Source of the DNA: Gemmiger sp. An120
Lineage (GTDB): Bacteria > Bacillota > Clostridia > Oscillospirales > Ruminococcaceae
Length of the DNA stretch: 64,000 nucleotides
Direction of reading: 5' to 3'
Assembly (NCBI RefSeq): GCF_002160955.1
Contig: NZ_NFLN01000014.1
Coordinates: 1 to 64,000, forward strand
Shown: in pieces, positions 51,246-58,642 of the stretch
Layout: each line of letters opens with the position of its first letter
Numbering within the stretch: position 1 is the stretch's first letter
Notes under the pieces: model-generated
What the model was told of the DNA's origin: nothing
Seen by the model: only the letters and a program-made list of their open reading frames with translations
Database searches by the model: none
Program-made: the position numbers and the translations under genes

Positions 51246-52324
51246 ACAGTTTCTCCTTTTCGGGTATAGATGCCCAGCACCCGCACGGTGCGGCAGACGG
51301 TTTCCAGCCCGGTCAGCAGCTGCCGGGCGTCGGGGGCGTCGGCGGCGCCCACCAGCTCCACATAGAAATAGTATTCAAAGGGCACGTGGGGCATGGGGCG
51401 GCTTTTGATGCACTCCATGTTGAAACCCGCGGCGGCGATCGCCTGGATGACCCGGGCCAGCGCCCCGGCCTTGTGGTCCACCGTGAACAGCAAACTGAAC
51501 CGGTTGCCCCGGGCGGGCAGTTCCTTGCCCACCACGATGAACCGGGTGGTGTTGTCCCCGTCGGTGTTGATATCCCGCATCAGCACCTGCAGGCCGTAGA
51601 GCTCGGCGGTTTCGGCGCTGGCGATGGCGGCCAGCGTTTTGTCGCCGCTTTCGGCCACCCGGCGGGCGGCCAGGGCGGTGTTGGCGCAGGGCTCGGCGGC
51701 CAGGCCCACGCTGCGGATGAACCGCTCGCACTGGCTGAGCGCCTGGGGATGGCTGGTGACCCGGCGCAGGTCCCCCAGCGCGGCCCCCGGCAGCGCCAGC
51801 AGGTTCTGGGTCACCGGCAGGTCGTACATCTCCACGATGTGCAGCCGGTGGGCATAGCACAGATCCAGCACGGCGGACACGTCCCCGGCGTGGCTGTTCT
51901 CAAAGGGAAGCACCCCGTAGGCAGCGCTGCCCTGTTCCACCCGGTCGAACACGTCGGCCCAGGTGGGGCAGGCCATGGCCTTGGCCTGGGGGAACAGCCT
52001 TGTCAGGGCGATGTGGGCAAAGGCGCCCTCCACCCCCTGGTAGGCCACCGTGTCCCGGCCCAGGGCGTGGGCCTGGTACTGGCGGGAAACCGCCATGGCG
52101 GCCTTCTGGAACTCCGCATAATAGGGGCGCAGGGCCGCGTCCTGAATACGGGCGGTGTTCTTTTCGATCACCTGTTCCTCCCGGGCGGCGTCCAGCACCG
52201 GGATGTCGTGTTCCTGCTTGTAGGCGGCCACCCGGGCCACCTGGGCCATCCGCTGTTCAAACAGGGCGGCCATCTGCGCGTCAATCTCGTCGATGGCATG
52301 GCGGGCGCGCTCCAGTTCCTCCAT
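51242..52324 (-). CDS. pheA: Bifunctional chorismate mutase / prephenate dehydratase (P-protein)
   Basis: 360 residues in three domains: an AroQ-class chorismate mutase (about 1-88, RHAIDEIDAQMAALFEQRMAQ), prephenate dehydratase (about 92-275, YQGVEGAFAHIAL, LPFENSHAGDV, DNTTRFIVVGK), and a C-terminal ACT domain (about 283-355, SLLFTVDHKAGALARVIQAIAAAGFNMECIKSRP) expected to bind Phe for feedback. First gene of the run; GGGAGG is 7 bases before the ATG. aroE and aroK are not in this run. Confidence 0.95.
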   Translation of the reverse strand: MEELERARHAIDEIDAQMAALFEQRMAQVARVAAYKQEHDIPVLDAAREEQVIEKNTARIQDAALRPYYAEFQKAAMAVSRQYQAHALGRDTVAYQGVEGAFAHIALTRLFPQAKAMACPTWADVFDRVEQGSAAYGVLPFENSHAGDVSAVLDLCYAHRLHIVEMYDLPVTQNLLALPGAALGDLRRVTSHPQALSQCERFIRSVGLAAEPCANTALAARRVAESGDKTLAAIASAETAELYGLQVLMRDINTDGDNTTRFIVVGKELPARGNRFSLLFTVDHKAGALARVIQAIAAAGFNMECIKSRPMPHVPFEYYFYVELVGAADAPDARQLLTGLETVCRTVRVLGIYTRKGETV

Positions 52325-52397
52325 GACAAAACCTCCCTCACACCGCCCCAAAAGGCGGCCCGGCTGCTGCCGTTTTTTCATTCGCTTTAACTGATTA

Positions 52398-52427
52398 AGT
52401 ATACCATAGTTGGTATCAAAGGGGCAA
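52398..52427 (-). promoter_or_regulatory. Promoter of the aromatic/glycosyltransferase run, with a dyad
   Basis: Minus strand: -35 TTGCCC (52427-52422), 18-base spacer, -10 TATACT (52403-52398). A dyad ATACC-N6-GGTAT (52401-52416) overlaps the -10 and spacer and is a candidate operator. No T-box or attenuator is recognisable between it and pheA. The region 52430-52590 is GC-rich with no gene seen. Confidence 0.55.
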
Positions 52428-52591
52428 CCGGTTTCGGGCCTTCCCGCGGGAATTTTACACCCCGTGGCCCGCCGGGCGCAAACGGACGCGTGCGGACGAG
52501 CCTGAGCGAGCGCGGATGAGAGCGGCGGAGAATTTGCCCCCCAGCCGGAACGCGGCCGCCCGTGGCCGCCCGCCAGCGCCCGGGGCCGGGT

Positions 52592-52621
52592 TTGCGGGAA
52601 ACGCCGGGTTTCTGGTATGAT
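52592..52621 (+). promoter_or_regulatory. Promoter of hflK-hflC
   Basis: -35 TTGCGG (52592-52597), 18-base spacer, -10 TATGAT (52616-52621), about 70 bases before hflK. Confidence 0.6.
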
Positions 52622-52695
52622 ACGGACATGGCAGCTGCACCGCCGGGGAGAAACCGATCCCGGCGGCACACACACGAAAAGAAAAGGAGAAAACC

Positions 52696-53688
52696 ATGAA
52701 CATTTCCTTTGACCGGGAAAATGCGCGGACCATGCGTCCCGCACCCGATCCCAACCTGCAGCGCAAGGCGCGCACCGCGGCGGTGGTCGTGGCGGTACTG
52801 GTGCTGGCGCTGGTTCTGCTGAGCCAGGCGTTCTACACCATCAACGAGCAGGAGAACGCGGTGGTGGTGACCTTCGGCAGCCCGGCGGCGGTGACCGAAC
52901 CGGGCCTGCATCTGAAGGTGCCCTTTGTGCAGAAGGTGCGCAAGGTGGACATGACCATCAAGAGTTTCCCCATCGGGTACGACATCAACACCAACGAATC
53001 CATTCCGGACGAATCCCTGATGATCACGGCGGACTACAATTTTGTGAATGTGGATTTCTTTGTGGAGTACCGGGTGACCGATCCGGTCAAGGCGATCTAC
53101 GCCAGCCGGGAGCCGGTGGAGATTCTGAAAGCCCTGTGCCAGAGCTACATCCGTGACACCATCGGCATGTATCCGGTGGACGACGTGATCACCACCGGCA
53201 AGAGCCAGATTCAGGCGGAGATCAAGGACAAGATCAGCGCCCGGCTGGATCAGGAGGATCTGGGCGTACAGCTGGTGAACATCACCATCCAGGACGCGGA
53301 GCCGCCCACGGCGGAGGTGCTGGACGCCTTCAAGGCGGTGGAGACCGCCAAGCAGGGCAAGGAGACGGCGGTGAACAACGCCAACAAGTACCGGTCGGAG
53401 CAGATGCCCGCCGCCGAGGCGCAGGCTGACCGGATCCTGCAGCAGGCGACCGCCGACAAGGAGGCCCGCATCAACGAGGCCACCGGTCAGGTGGCCCGGT
53501 TCAACGCCATGTACGCGGAGTATGTGAACAATCCTCTGGTGACCCGCCAGCGGATGTTCTACGAGGCGATGGAGGAGATCCTGCCCGAACTGCGGGTGAT
53601 CATTCAGGACGGCAGCGGCAGTACCCTGAACCTGATGGATCTGACCGGCAACACCGTGACCGCGAACAGCGGGGAAGGAGAGCAGTAA
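52696..53688 (+). CDS. hflK: SPFH-domain membrane protein HflK
   Basis: 330 residues: one N-terminal membrane helix (about 26-47), an SPFH/prohibitin domain (about 48-210: QENAVVVTFGSPAAVTEPGLHLKVPF), then a charged coiled-coil with Ala/Glu/Gln-rich repeats (about 215-280). In E. coli HflK/HflC form a cage around the FtsH protease; no ftsH is nearby. It starts with GGAG 10 bases upstream and is followed after 1 base by hflC. Confidence 0.9.
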   Translation: MNISFDRENARTMRPAPDPNLQRKARTAAVVVAVLVLALVLLSQAFYTINEQENAVVVTFGSPAAVTEPGLHLKVPFVQKVRKVDMTIKSFPIGYDINTNESIPDESLMITADYNFVNVDFFVEYRVTDPVKAIYASREPVEILKALCQSYIRDTIGMYPVDDVITTGKSQIQAEIKDKISARLDQEDLGVQLVNITIQDAEPPTAEVLDAFKAVETAKQGKETAVNNANKYRSEQMPAAEAQADRILQQATADKEARINEATGQVARFNAMYAEYVNNPLVTRQRMFYEAMEEILPELRVIIQDGSGSTLNLMDLTGNTVTANSGEGEQ

Positions 53689-53689
53689 C

Positions 53690-54562
53690 ATGAAGGCGAC
53701 CAAGAAAATTGTGATTGGTCTGGTCGTTGTGCTGGTGCTGATCCTGGCGGGCAGCGCCATGGTGGTGACCCAGCAGAACGAATACAGCGTGATCCGGCAG
53801 TTCGGCCGGGTGGTGAGCATCCGCACCGAGCCGGGTGTGAGTTTCAAGCTGCCGCTGGTGCAGACGGTGAGCACCCTGCCCAAGACCACCCTGCTGTATG
53901 ACCTGCCCATCTCGGACGTCATCACCCAGGACAAAAAGACCATGGTGACCGACAGCTTTGTGCTGTGGCGGATCAGCGATCCCCAGAAGTTCATCCAGAG
54001 CCTGAACGGCCAGATGTCGGTGGCGGAAAGCCGTATCAGCACCAACGTGTACAACGCGGTGAAGAACGTGATCAGCAGCCTGTCCCAGACCGAGGTGATC
54101 AGCGGCCGGGACGGCGAGCTGGCCAGCGCCATCAAGACCAACATCGGCACCACGATGGATCAGTACGGCATTGAGCTGATCGCGGTGGAGACCAAGCATC
54201 TGGACCTGCCCAGCGACAACAAGGAGGCGGTGTACCAGCGGATGATCAGCGAGCGGAACAACATCGCCGCCAGCTACACCGCCGAGGGCGAGAGCGAGGC
54301 CACCAAGATCCGCAGCGAGACCGACCGGGAAACTGAGATCCTGATCAGCCAGGCCGAGGCCCAGGCGGAAGTGCTGCGGGGCGAGGGCGAAGCCGAGTAT
54401 ATGCGGATTCTGGCGGCTGCCTATTCCGACCCGTCCCGCGCCGAGTTCTACAGTTTTGTGCGCGCCCTGGACGCCGCCAAGGCCAGCCTGACCGGCGAGA
54501 ACAAAACCCTCATCCTGTCGCCCGACTCGCCGCTGGTGCAGGTGTTCTATAACCAGCAGTAA
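53690..54562 (+). CDS. hflC: SPFH-domain membrane protein HflC
   Basis: 290 residues with the same layout as hflK: a membrane helix (about 6-25), an SPFH domain (QNEYSVIRQFGRVVSIRTEPGVSFKLP), a coiled-coil (AEGESEATKIRSETDRETEILISQAEAQAEVLRGEGEAEYM) and a C-terminal strand. The start codon overlaps the end of hflK's ribosome-site region (GGAAGGAGAGCAGTAAC). Together they probably form a hetero-oligomeric membrane cage. Confidence 0.91.
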   Translation: MKATKKIVIGLVVVLVLILAGSAMVVTQQNEYSVIRQFGRVVSIRTEPGVSFKLPLVQTVSTLPKTTLLYDLPISDVITQDKKTMVTDSFVLWRISDPQKFIQSLNGQMSVAESRISTNVYNAVKNVISSLSQTEVISGRDGELASAIKTNIGTTMDQYGIELIAVETKHLDLPSDNKEAVYQRMISERNNIAASYTAEGESEATKIRSETDRETEILISQAEAQAEVLRGEGEAEYMRILAAAYSDPSRAEFYSFVRALDAAKASLTGENKTLILSPDSPLVQVFYNQQ

Positions 54563-54565
54563 AAG

Positions 54566-54790
54566 CCAATCTGGGGGATATAACATATCCCCCGGCGCTA
54601 CGGGCGCAACAACGATGCGCCCGCCCGGCTGCGCCGACCGCGCTGCCGGTCCAAGGCCGCACCGCGGCCTTGGCTGCTTCGCAGACCCGGGACCCCCGGA
54701 ACACATGGCCGAATATCTTCGGCCATAGGGATTTTATACAAAGCAAGGCCCGCGCAAAACCATACCGGTTCGCGCGGACCTTGTTTTTAC
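54566..54790. repeat. Composite foldback repeat, copy F (left arm and core, nested insert)
   Basis: GCCAATCTGGGGG end, a nested GC-rich insert (about 54590-54695) that is the inverse of the one in copy D (shared CGGGCGCAACAACGATGCGC), then TGGCCGAATATCTTCGGCCA and the core AAGGCCCGCGC...GCGCGGACCTTG. The right arm is absent; AT-rich sequence follows. It doubles as the hflC terminator. Confidence 0.75.
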
Positions 54791-54794
54791 TTTG

Positions 54795-55095
54795 CCTACT
54801 TCCGTTACAAAACAAACTCACCTAAAATTCCGTATCAATGTCTATTTTCAAAGCAATTAATTATTATTAATGCAATCGGAATAATTTTTTTCAAACTTAC
54901 CTACAACTCCTTTTAAGATTTCAATCCTGCATTTTTTATCTATTATAATATCACAATTATAAACATATAGGCGCAACGTCTTTGTATAATTCGGATGCCC
55001 TTTTTCAAGTTTTCAGATCTTTTAAGGTGCACCTATATTTTCCCACTCATTTCGAAAAAGATCAGGGCTCCTATACTTTCATCTTGCAACTGTTC
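54795..55095. other. AT-rich intergenic island, no gene seen
   Basis: About 300 bases with far lower G+C than the rest of the window, many A/T runs and no convincing open reading frame or ribosome site. It precedes the sulfatase-maturating enzyme gene. It could be a horizontally acquired remnant, a decayed mobile-element end, or a regulatory region. Confidence 0.6.
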
Positions 55096-55098
55096 ATA

Positions 55099-55127
55099 TT
55101 GGCATTTCCGCCGCCGCGTGGTATGAT
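55099..55127 (+). promoter_or_regulatory. Promoter of the sulfatase-maturating enzyme gene
   Basis: -35 TTGGCA (55099-55104), 17-base spacer, -10 TATGAT (55122-55127). Confidence 0.65.
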
Positions 55128-55164
55128 GAAACAAACTGACGAATCTTGCCGGGAGGAACCTGCC

Positions 55165-56289
55165 ATGCCGCCGATCCATGTAATGATCAAACCCGCGGGC
55201 GGGCTGTGCAACATGCGCTGCCGCTACTGCTTCTATGCCGATGAGATGGACAACCGGCAGCTGCAAAGCTGCGGGTCCATCATGGAACCGGCGGTGCTGG
55301 AGGCGGTGATCCGCCGCACCCTGGCCCATGCGGAGGGGCAGGCCACCATCGCGTTCCAGGGCGGGGAGCCCACCCTGGCGGGGCTGGACTTTTTCCGGCT
55401 GGTGGTGGAACTGGAGAAAAAGCACAACACCCGCCACATCCAGATCGACAACGCCCTGCAGACCAACGGCTATGTGATCGACGAGGAATGGGCGAAATTC
55501 CTGGCCGAGAATCATTTCCTGGTGGGCCTTTCGCTGGACGGGCCCAAGGACCTGCATGACCTGAACCGACTGGACGCGGCGGGCAAGGGCACCTATTCCA
55601 AGGCGATGCACGCGGTACAGCTGCTGAAAAACCATCACGTGGAGTTCAACACCCTGACGGTGGTCACCCGGTCGGCCAGCCGCAGCTTTCGCAAGATTTA
55701 CGGATTCTTTGACCGGAACGACCTGCCCTGGCAGCAGTACATTCCCTGCCTGGACCCGCTGGGCCAGGAGCGGGGCGGGGAGGCCTACAGCCTGCGCCCC
55801 GAGGATTTCACCCGTTACCTGAAAGACTCCTTTGACTGCTGGTACCGGGACGTGTCCACCGGGAAATTCCGCTACCACCGGTACTTCACCAACCTGGTGG
55901 CCATGCTGCGGGGCCAGCCCCCCGAGGCCTGCGGCATGATGGGGGTGTGCGGCATGCAGTACGTGGTGGAGGCGGACGGCTCGGTCTATCCCTGCGACTT
56001 CTACTGCCTGGATCAGTGGAAGCTGGGCAACTTCCTCACCGATGATTTTGACGCGCTGGACGCCAAGCGGGAGGAACTGGGCTTTATCCGCCTGTCCGCC
56101 CAGCATCACCCGGACTGCCTGGAATGCCCCTGGCGCTATCTGTGCCGGGGCGGCTGCCGCCGCGACCGGGAAGAGATCCCCGGCCAGGACGTACCCGGCA
56201 AGAACTATTACTGCGAAAGCTACAAGGAATTTTTTGCCTATGCGGCCCCCCGCCTGGAGCATCTGGCCCGGGGCGGATACCGCTGCTGA
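55165..56289 (+). CDS. Anaerobic sulfatase-maturating enzyme (radical SAM/SPASM)
   Basis: 374 residues closely resembling the Cys-type anSME of Clostridium perfringens. The radical SAM cluster is C15-x3-C19-x2-C22 (GGLCNMRCRYCFYAD). AFQGGEPTLAG and LQTNGYVIDEEWAKFL are family motifs. The SPASM region has GMMGVCGMQYVVEADGSVYPCDFY (Asp of the proposed catalytic base) and CLECPWRYLCRGGCRR for the auxiliary [4Fe-4S] clusters, then YYCESYKEFF. It oxidises the Cys of CxPxR in sulfatases to formylglycine without oxygen; the sulfatase at 2881 is the only visible client. ATG at 55165 has GGGAGG upstream. Confidence 0.94.
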   Translation: MPPIHVMIKPAGGLCNMRCRYCFYADEMDNRQLQSCGSIMEPAVLEAVIRRTLAHAEGQATIAFQGGEPTLAGLDFFRLVVELEKKHNTRHIQIDNALQTNGYVIDEEWAKFLAENHFLVGLSLDGPKDLHDLNRLDAAGKGTYSKAMHAVQLLKNHHVEFNTLTVVTRSASRSFRKIYGFFDRNDLPWQQYIPCLDPLGQERGGEAYSLRPEDFTRYLKDSFDCWYRDVSTGKFRYHRYFTNLVAMLRGQPPEACGMMGVCGMQYVVEADGSVYPCDFYCLDQWKLGNFLTDDFDALDAKREELGFIRLSAQHHPDCLECPWRYLCRGGCRRDREEIPGQDVPGKNYYCESYKEFFAYAAPRLEHLARGGYRC

Positions 56290-56309
56290 GCATTGCAAAA
56301 AACTGCCCG

Positions 56310-56340
56310 CCGCCCGGTCCCGGACCGGGCGGATTTTCTT
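56310..56340 (+). terminator. Terminator of the sulfatase-maturating enzyme gene
   Basis: 11-bp perfect stem CCGCCCGGTCC / GGACCGGGCGG with a 1-base spacer, followed by ATTTTCTT. Confidence 0.75.
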
Positions 56341-56368
56341 GACGGAACCGGTGTGCGGCAGGTATAAT
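56339..56368 (+). promoter_or_regulatory. Promoter of the LacI regulator
   Basis: -35 TTGACG (56339-56344), 18-base spacer, -10 TATAAT (56363-56368). It lies upstream of the foldback element, so the element would be transcribed as the leader. Confidence 0.65.
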
Positions 56369-56398
56369 AAAAGCAAAGATACACACGAAAGTACATGG

Positions 56399-56570
56399 GG
56401 CAATACCGCATACTTCCAGGTGGTGGAGCACGCCGGAAAATTTTTTGTGAGATGAACCCGAAAGCGCAGCCAATCCTTGGTGGATTGGCGAGCATTTCGG
56501 GAAAATATCACGGAAAATTTGGGCGGGATACGCCGCCTGAGGCGTTCGCCGTGAAGTATGCGGCGTTGCC
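56399..56570. repeat. 172-bp MITE-like foldback element in the LacI leader
   Basis: Terminal inverted repeats GGCAATACCGCATACTTC (56399-56416) and GAAGTATGCGGCGTTGCC (56553-56570) match at 16 of 18 positions. Inside, nested arms continue: CCCGAAA/TTTCGGG (56457-56463, 56495-56501) and GCCAATCC/GGATTGGC (56469-56476, 56482-56489), so the whole element can fold into one long imperfect hairpin. There is no coding capacity. A related half copy lies at 19157-19205. Confidence 0.7.
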
Positions 56571-56593
56571 ATAGGACAGGAGGTGCCTTTTTC

Positions 56594-57613
56594 ATGGCTC
56601 CCAGTACGCTGCGGAAACCGGCCACCCGCAAGGACGTGGCCCGTCTGGCCGGGGTTTCGGAAACGGTGGTTTCCTACGTGCTCAACAACAACCGGTATGT
56701 GGCGCAGGACAAGCGGGAACGGGTGCTGCAGGCGGTGAAGCAGCTGCAGTACCGGCCCAACAACATTGCCCGGGCGCTGCGCGGCAAGCGCAGCGGGCAT
56801 ATCCTGTTCATTGCAGACAACATTGCCGACGAACATTTCGGCCGTATCATCCGGGAGATGGAACAGCTGGCCTATGACCGGGGCTATCTGATCAGCCTGA
56901 CCGCCAGCCGCAACGACCCGGATTTTGTGTCCCAGGTGAACAGCCGCCAGGTGGACGGCATCGTGATCAGCTCGGTGAGCCTGGAAGAGCGGTATGTGCT
57001 GGAACTGGTGGACTCCGGGGTGCCGGTTGTGCTGCTGATGAACCGGGAGTATTCGCCCCTGATCGACGCCCGGGCGGGCCGGGTATACACCGGCATCCAG
57101 CGGGGCATGGAGGAGGCGGTGCGCCTGCTGCATGAACGGGGCCGCCGTTCCATTGTGTACGTGGACCGGGTAAGCCGACGGGGGCATTTCAGCAGCATGG
57201 ACGACATGCGGTATAACGGGTTCTGCACCGAGATGCAGCGCAGCGGGCTGCCCTTTTCCGCCGAGAATATCGTGACCGGCTACCCGGACGAGGAGGCCCT
57301 GTTTGAGGGGCTGTGCAGCCGGCTGCGGCTGGGCATGAAGATCGACGGGCTGGTGGGCCGTAACGACAACCTGGCCTGTCTGGCGCTGTCGGCGCTGCAG
57401 CAGTGCGGATTCTCGGTGCCGGGGGATGTGTCGGTGATCGGGTTCAACAACGCCCGCATTGCCGCCTGCACCCAGCCGGGGCTGACCTCGGTGGAGATCG
57501 ACCGGCCCGCCGTGGCCCGGGCCATCCTGGAAATGCTGGACCGGATGTTCGAGGGCCAGGCCCCCGGCAAGGTGCGGATCGACACCCGCATCGTGCACCG
57601 GGGCAGCGTATAA
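56594..57613 (+). CDS. LacI/GalR-family transcriptional regulator
   Basis: 339 residues: an N-terminal LacI helix-turn-helix (RKDVARLAGVSETVVSYVLN at about 12-31, with the hinge LQYRPNNIARALR), then a periplasmic-binding-protein-like sensor domain (about 68-335, VDGIVISSV, GFNNARIAACTQPGLTSVEID). The ligand is probably a sugar. AGGAGG is 9-12 bases before the ATG. It is preceded by a transcribed foldback element. Candidate targets with CGCAAACGTTT sites lie upstream of nagA and the PFK-like operon; this link is inference. Confidence 0.92.
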   Translation: MAPSTLRKPATRKDVARLAGVSETVVSYVLNNNRYVAQDKRERVLQAVKQLQYRPNNIARALRGKRSGHILFIADNIADEHFGRIIREMEQLAYDRGYLISLTASRNDPDFVSQVNSRQVDGIVISSVSLEERYVLELVDSGVPVVLLMNREYSPLIDARAGRVYTGIQRGMEEAVRLLHERGRRSIVYVDRVSRRGHFSSMDDMRYNGFCTEMQRSGLPFSAENIVTGYPDEEALFEGLCSRLRLGMKIDGLVGRNDNLACLALSALQQCGFSVPGDVSVIGFNNARIAACTQPGLTSVEIDRPAVARAILEMLDRMFEGQAPGKVRIDTRIVHRGSV

Positions 57614-57625
57614 ACACACAAAGAA

Positions 57626-57661
57626 CAGCCCGCCCGGGCTTGCCCGGGCGGGCTGGTTTGT
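57626..57661. terminator. Bidirectional terminator between lacI-type and TSUP genes
   Basis: Perfect stem AGCCCGCCCGGG / CCCGGGCGGGCT with a 4-base loop between convergent genes. Confidence 0.8.
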
Positions 57662-57671
57662 TTGCATTGGA

Positions 57672-58457
57672 TTACAGGAACTGCCAGGTGTTGTAGATGC
57701 TGATGGCAATAATGACCGCCATCAGGCCCATGAACAGTTTGTCCACGGCCTTGTTGTCCATGCGGCGGTTGCAGGCGCGGCCCAGGATGCCGCCCAGGAT
57801 ACCGCCGGCCACCATGAGCACCAGTTTATACCAGGCGAACTCCGGCACCGTGTTGGTGACGATGGTGGCGCCCACGCTGGTGATCTGGCTGAACAGGATG
57901 ATGTACAGGCTGTTCTGGGCCGCGGTCTTGGTGTCCATGCTGAAGAAGAAGAACAGCACCACCAGGTTGATGGGGCCGCCGCCGATGCCCAGGAAGCTGG
58001 ACATGATGCCCAGGGCCAGGCCGATCGCCACGCAGGCGGTCAGGCTTTTGACCTTGTGGGTGGGGATACGGGCCTTGAAGATGGTATAGAGCAGCGTGCC
58101 CAGGGTGATGACCGCCAGCGCCGCCGCCTGCACCGCGCCCACGGTGTTGGGATCGGCAAACATGGCCTTGACGGCGGTGAACATCTGCTTGCCCACGATG
58201 CCGCCCACCGCCGCGCCGAGGGCCAGCGGGGTGCCGGTGCGCAGGTTGACCTTGCTGTCACGGGCGATCATGCTTTTGCCCACCGAGTAGCAGCTCATGG
58301 CCAGCACGGTGCAGCCGGACAGAAAACTGATGGTGGACACACTGTCCAGATGGAACAGGTCCAGGGTGGGCTTGATGATGACCCCGCCGCCGATGCCGCA
58401 GATGGCCCCGGCCACGCTGGCCAGCAGACTGATAATAAAATAGGCGATCACTTCCAA
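57672..58457 (-). CDS. TSUP (TauE/SafE-like) membrane transporter (TTG start)
   Basis: 261 residues with seven to eight helices. The duplicated signature GGGVIIKP near the N-terminus and GIGGGPINLVVL in the second half are typical of the TSUP family, which exports sulfite or other sulfur/organic anions. A sulfite role would suit a sulfatase-using organism but is only suggestive. TTG at 58457 is preferred, with GGAG 10 bases upstream; longer in-frame extensions run through a -10-like TATGCT and the tandem repeats and are not credible. Confidence 0.8.
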   Translation of the reverse strand: MEVIAYFIISLLASVAGAICGIGGGVIIKPTLDLFHLDSVSTISFLSGCTVLAMSCYSVGKSMIARDSKVNLRTGTPLALGAAVGGIVGKQMFTAVKAMFADPNTVGAVQAAALAVITLGTLLYTIFKARIPTHKVKSLTACVAIGLALGIMSSFLGIGGGPINLVVLFFFFSMDTKTAAQNSLYIILFSQITSVGATIVTNTVPEFAWYKLVLMVAGGILGGILGRACNRRMDNKAVDKLFMGLMAVIIAISIYNTWQFL

Positions 58458-58562
58458 GGGTGTCAGGCTCCTTTCCTCATAGCTCGTTGATTTTAGCATA
58501 CCACATCCCGCCGTAAAGGAAAAGCGAAAGCGGCCGCCAGGGCAAAAAACGTCGGTTTTTCC

Positions 58563-58636
58563 ACAAAAAGGTGAGGGCCGGAGGATTCCGGCCCTCGGGA
58601 TGGGGGCATGGGGGACTGGTCCCCCATATTGGCAAA
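58563..58636. repeat. Composite foldback repeat, copy G (right arm only)
   Basis: AGGGCCGGAGGATTCCGGCCCT then TGGGGGACTGGTCCCCCA and the outer CATATTGGC end. The core and left arm are absent. Confidence 0.65.
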
Positions 58637-58642
58637 GGTGAA

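Noticed and set aside
52325-52397. T-box or tryptophan/phenylalanine leader attenuator before pheA
   Set aside because: There is no T-box sequence, no run of aromatic codons in a leader peptide and no terminator hairpin with a T-run between promoter and pheA.
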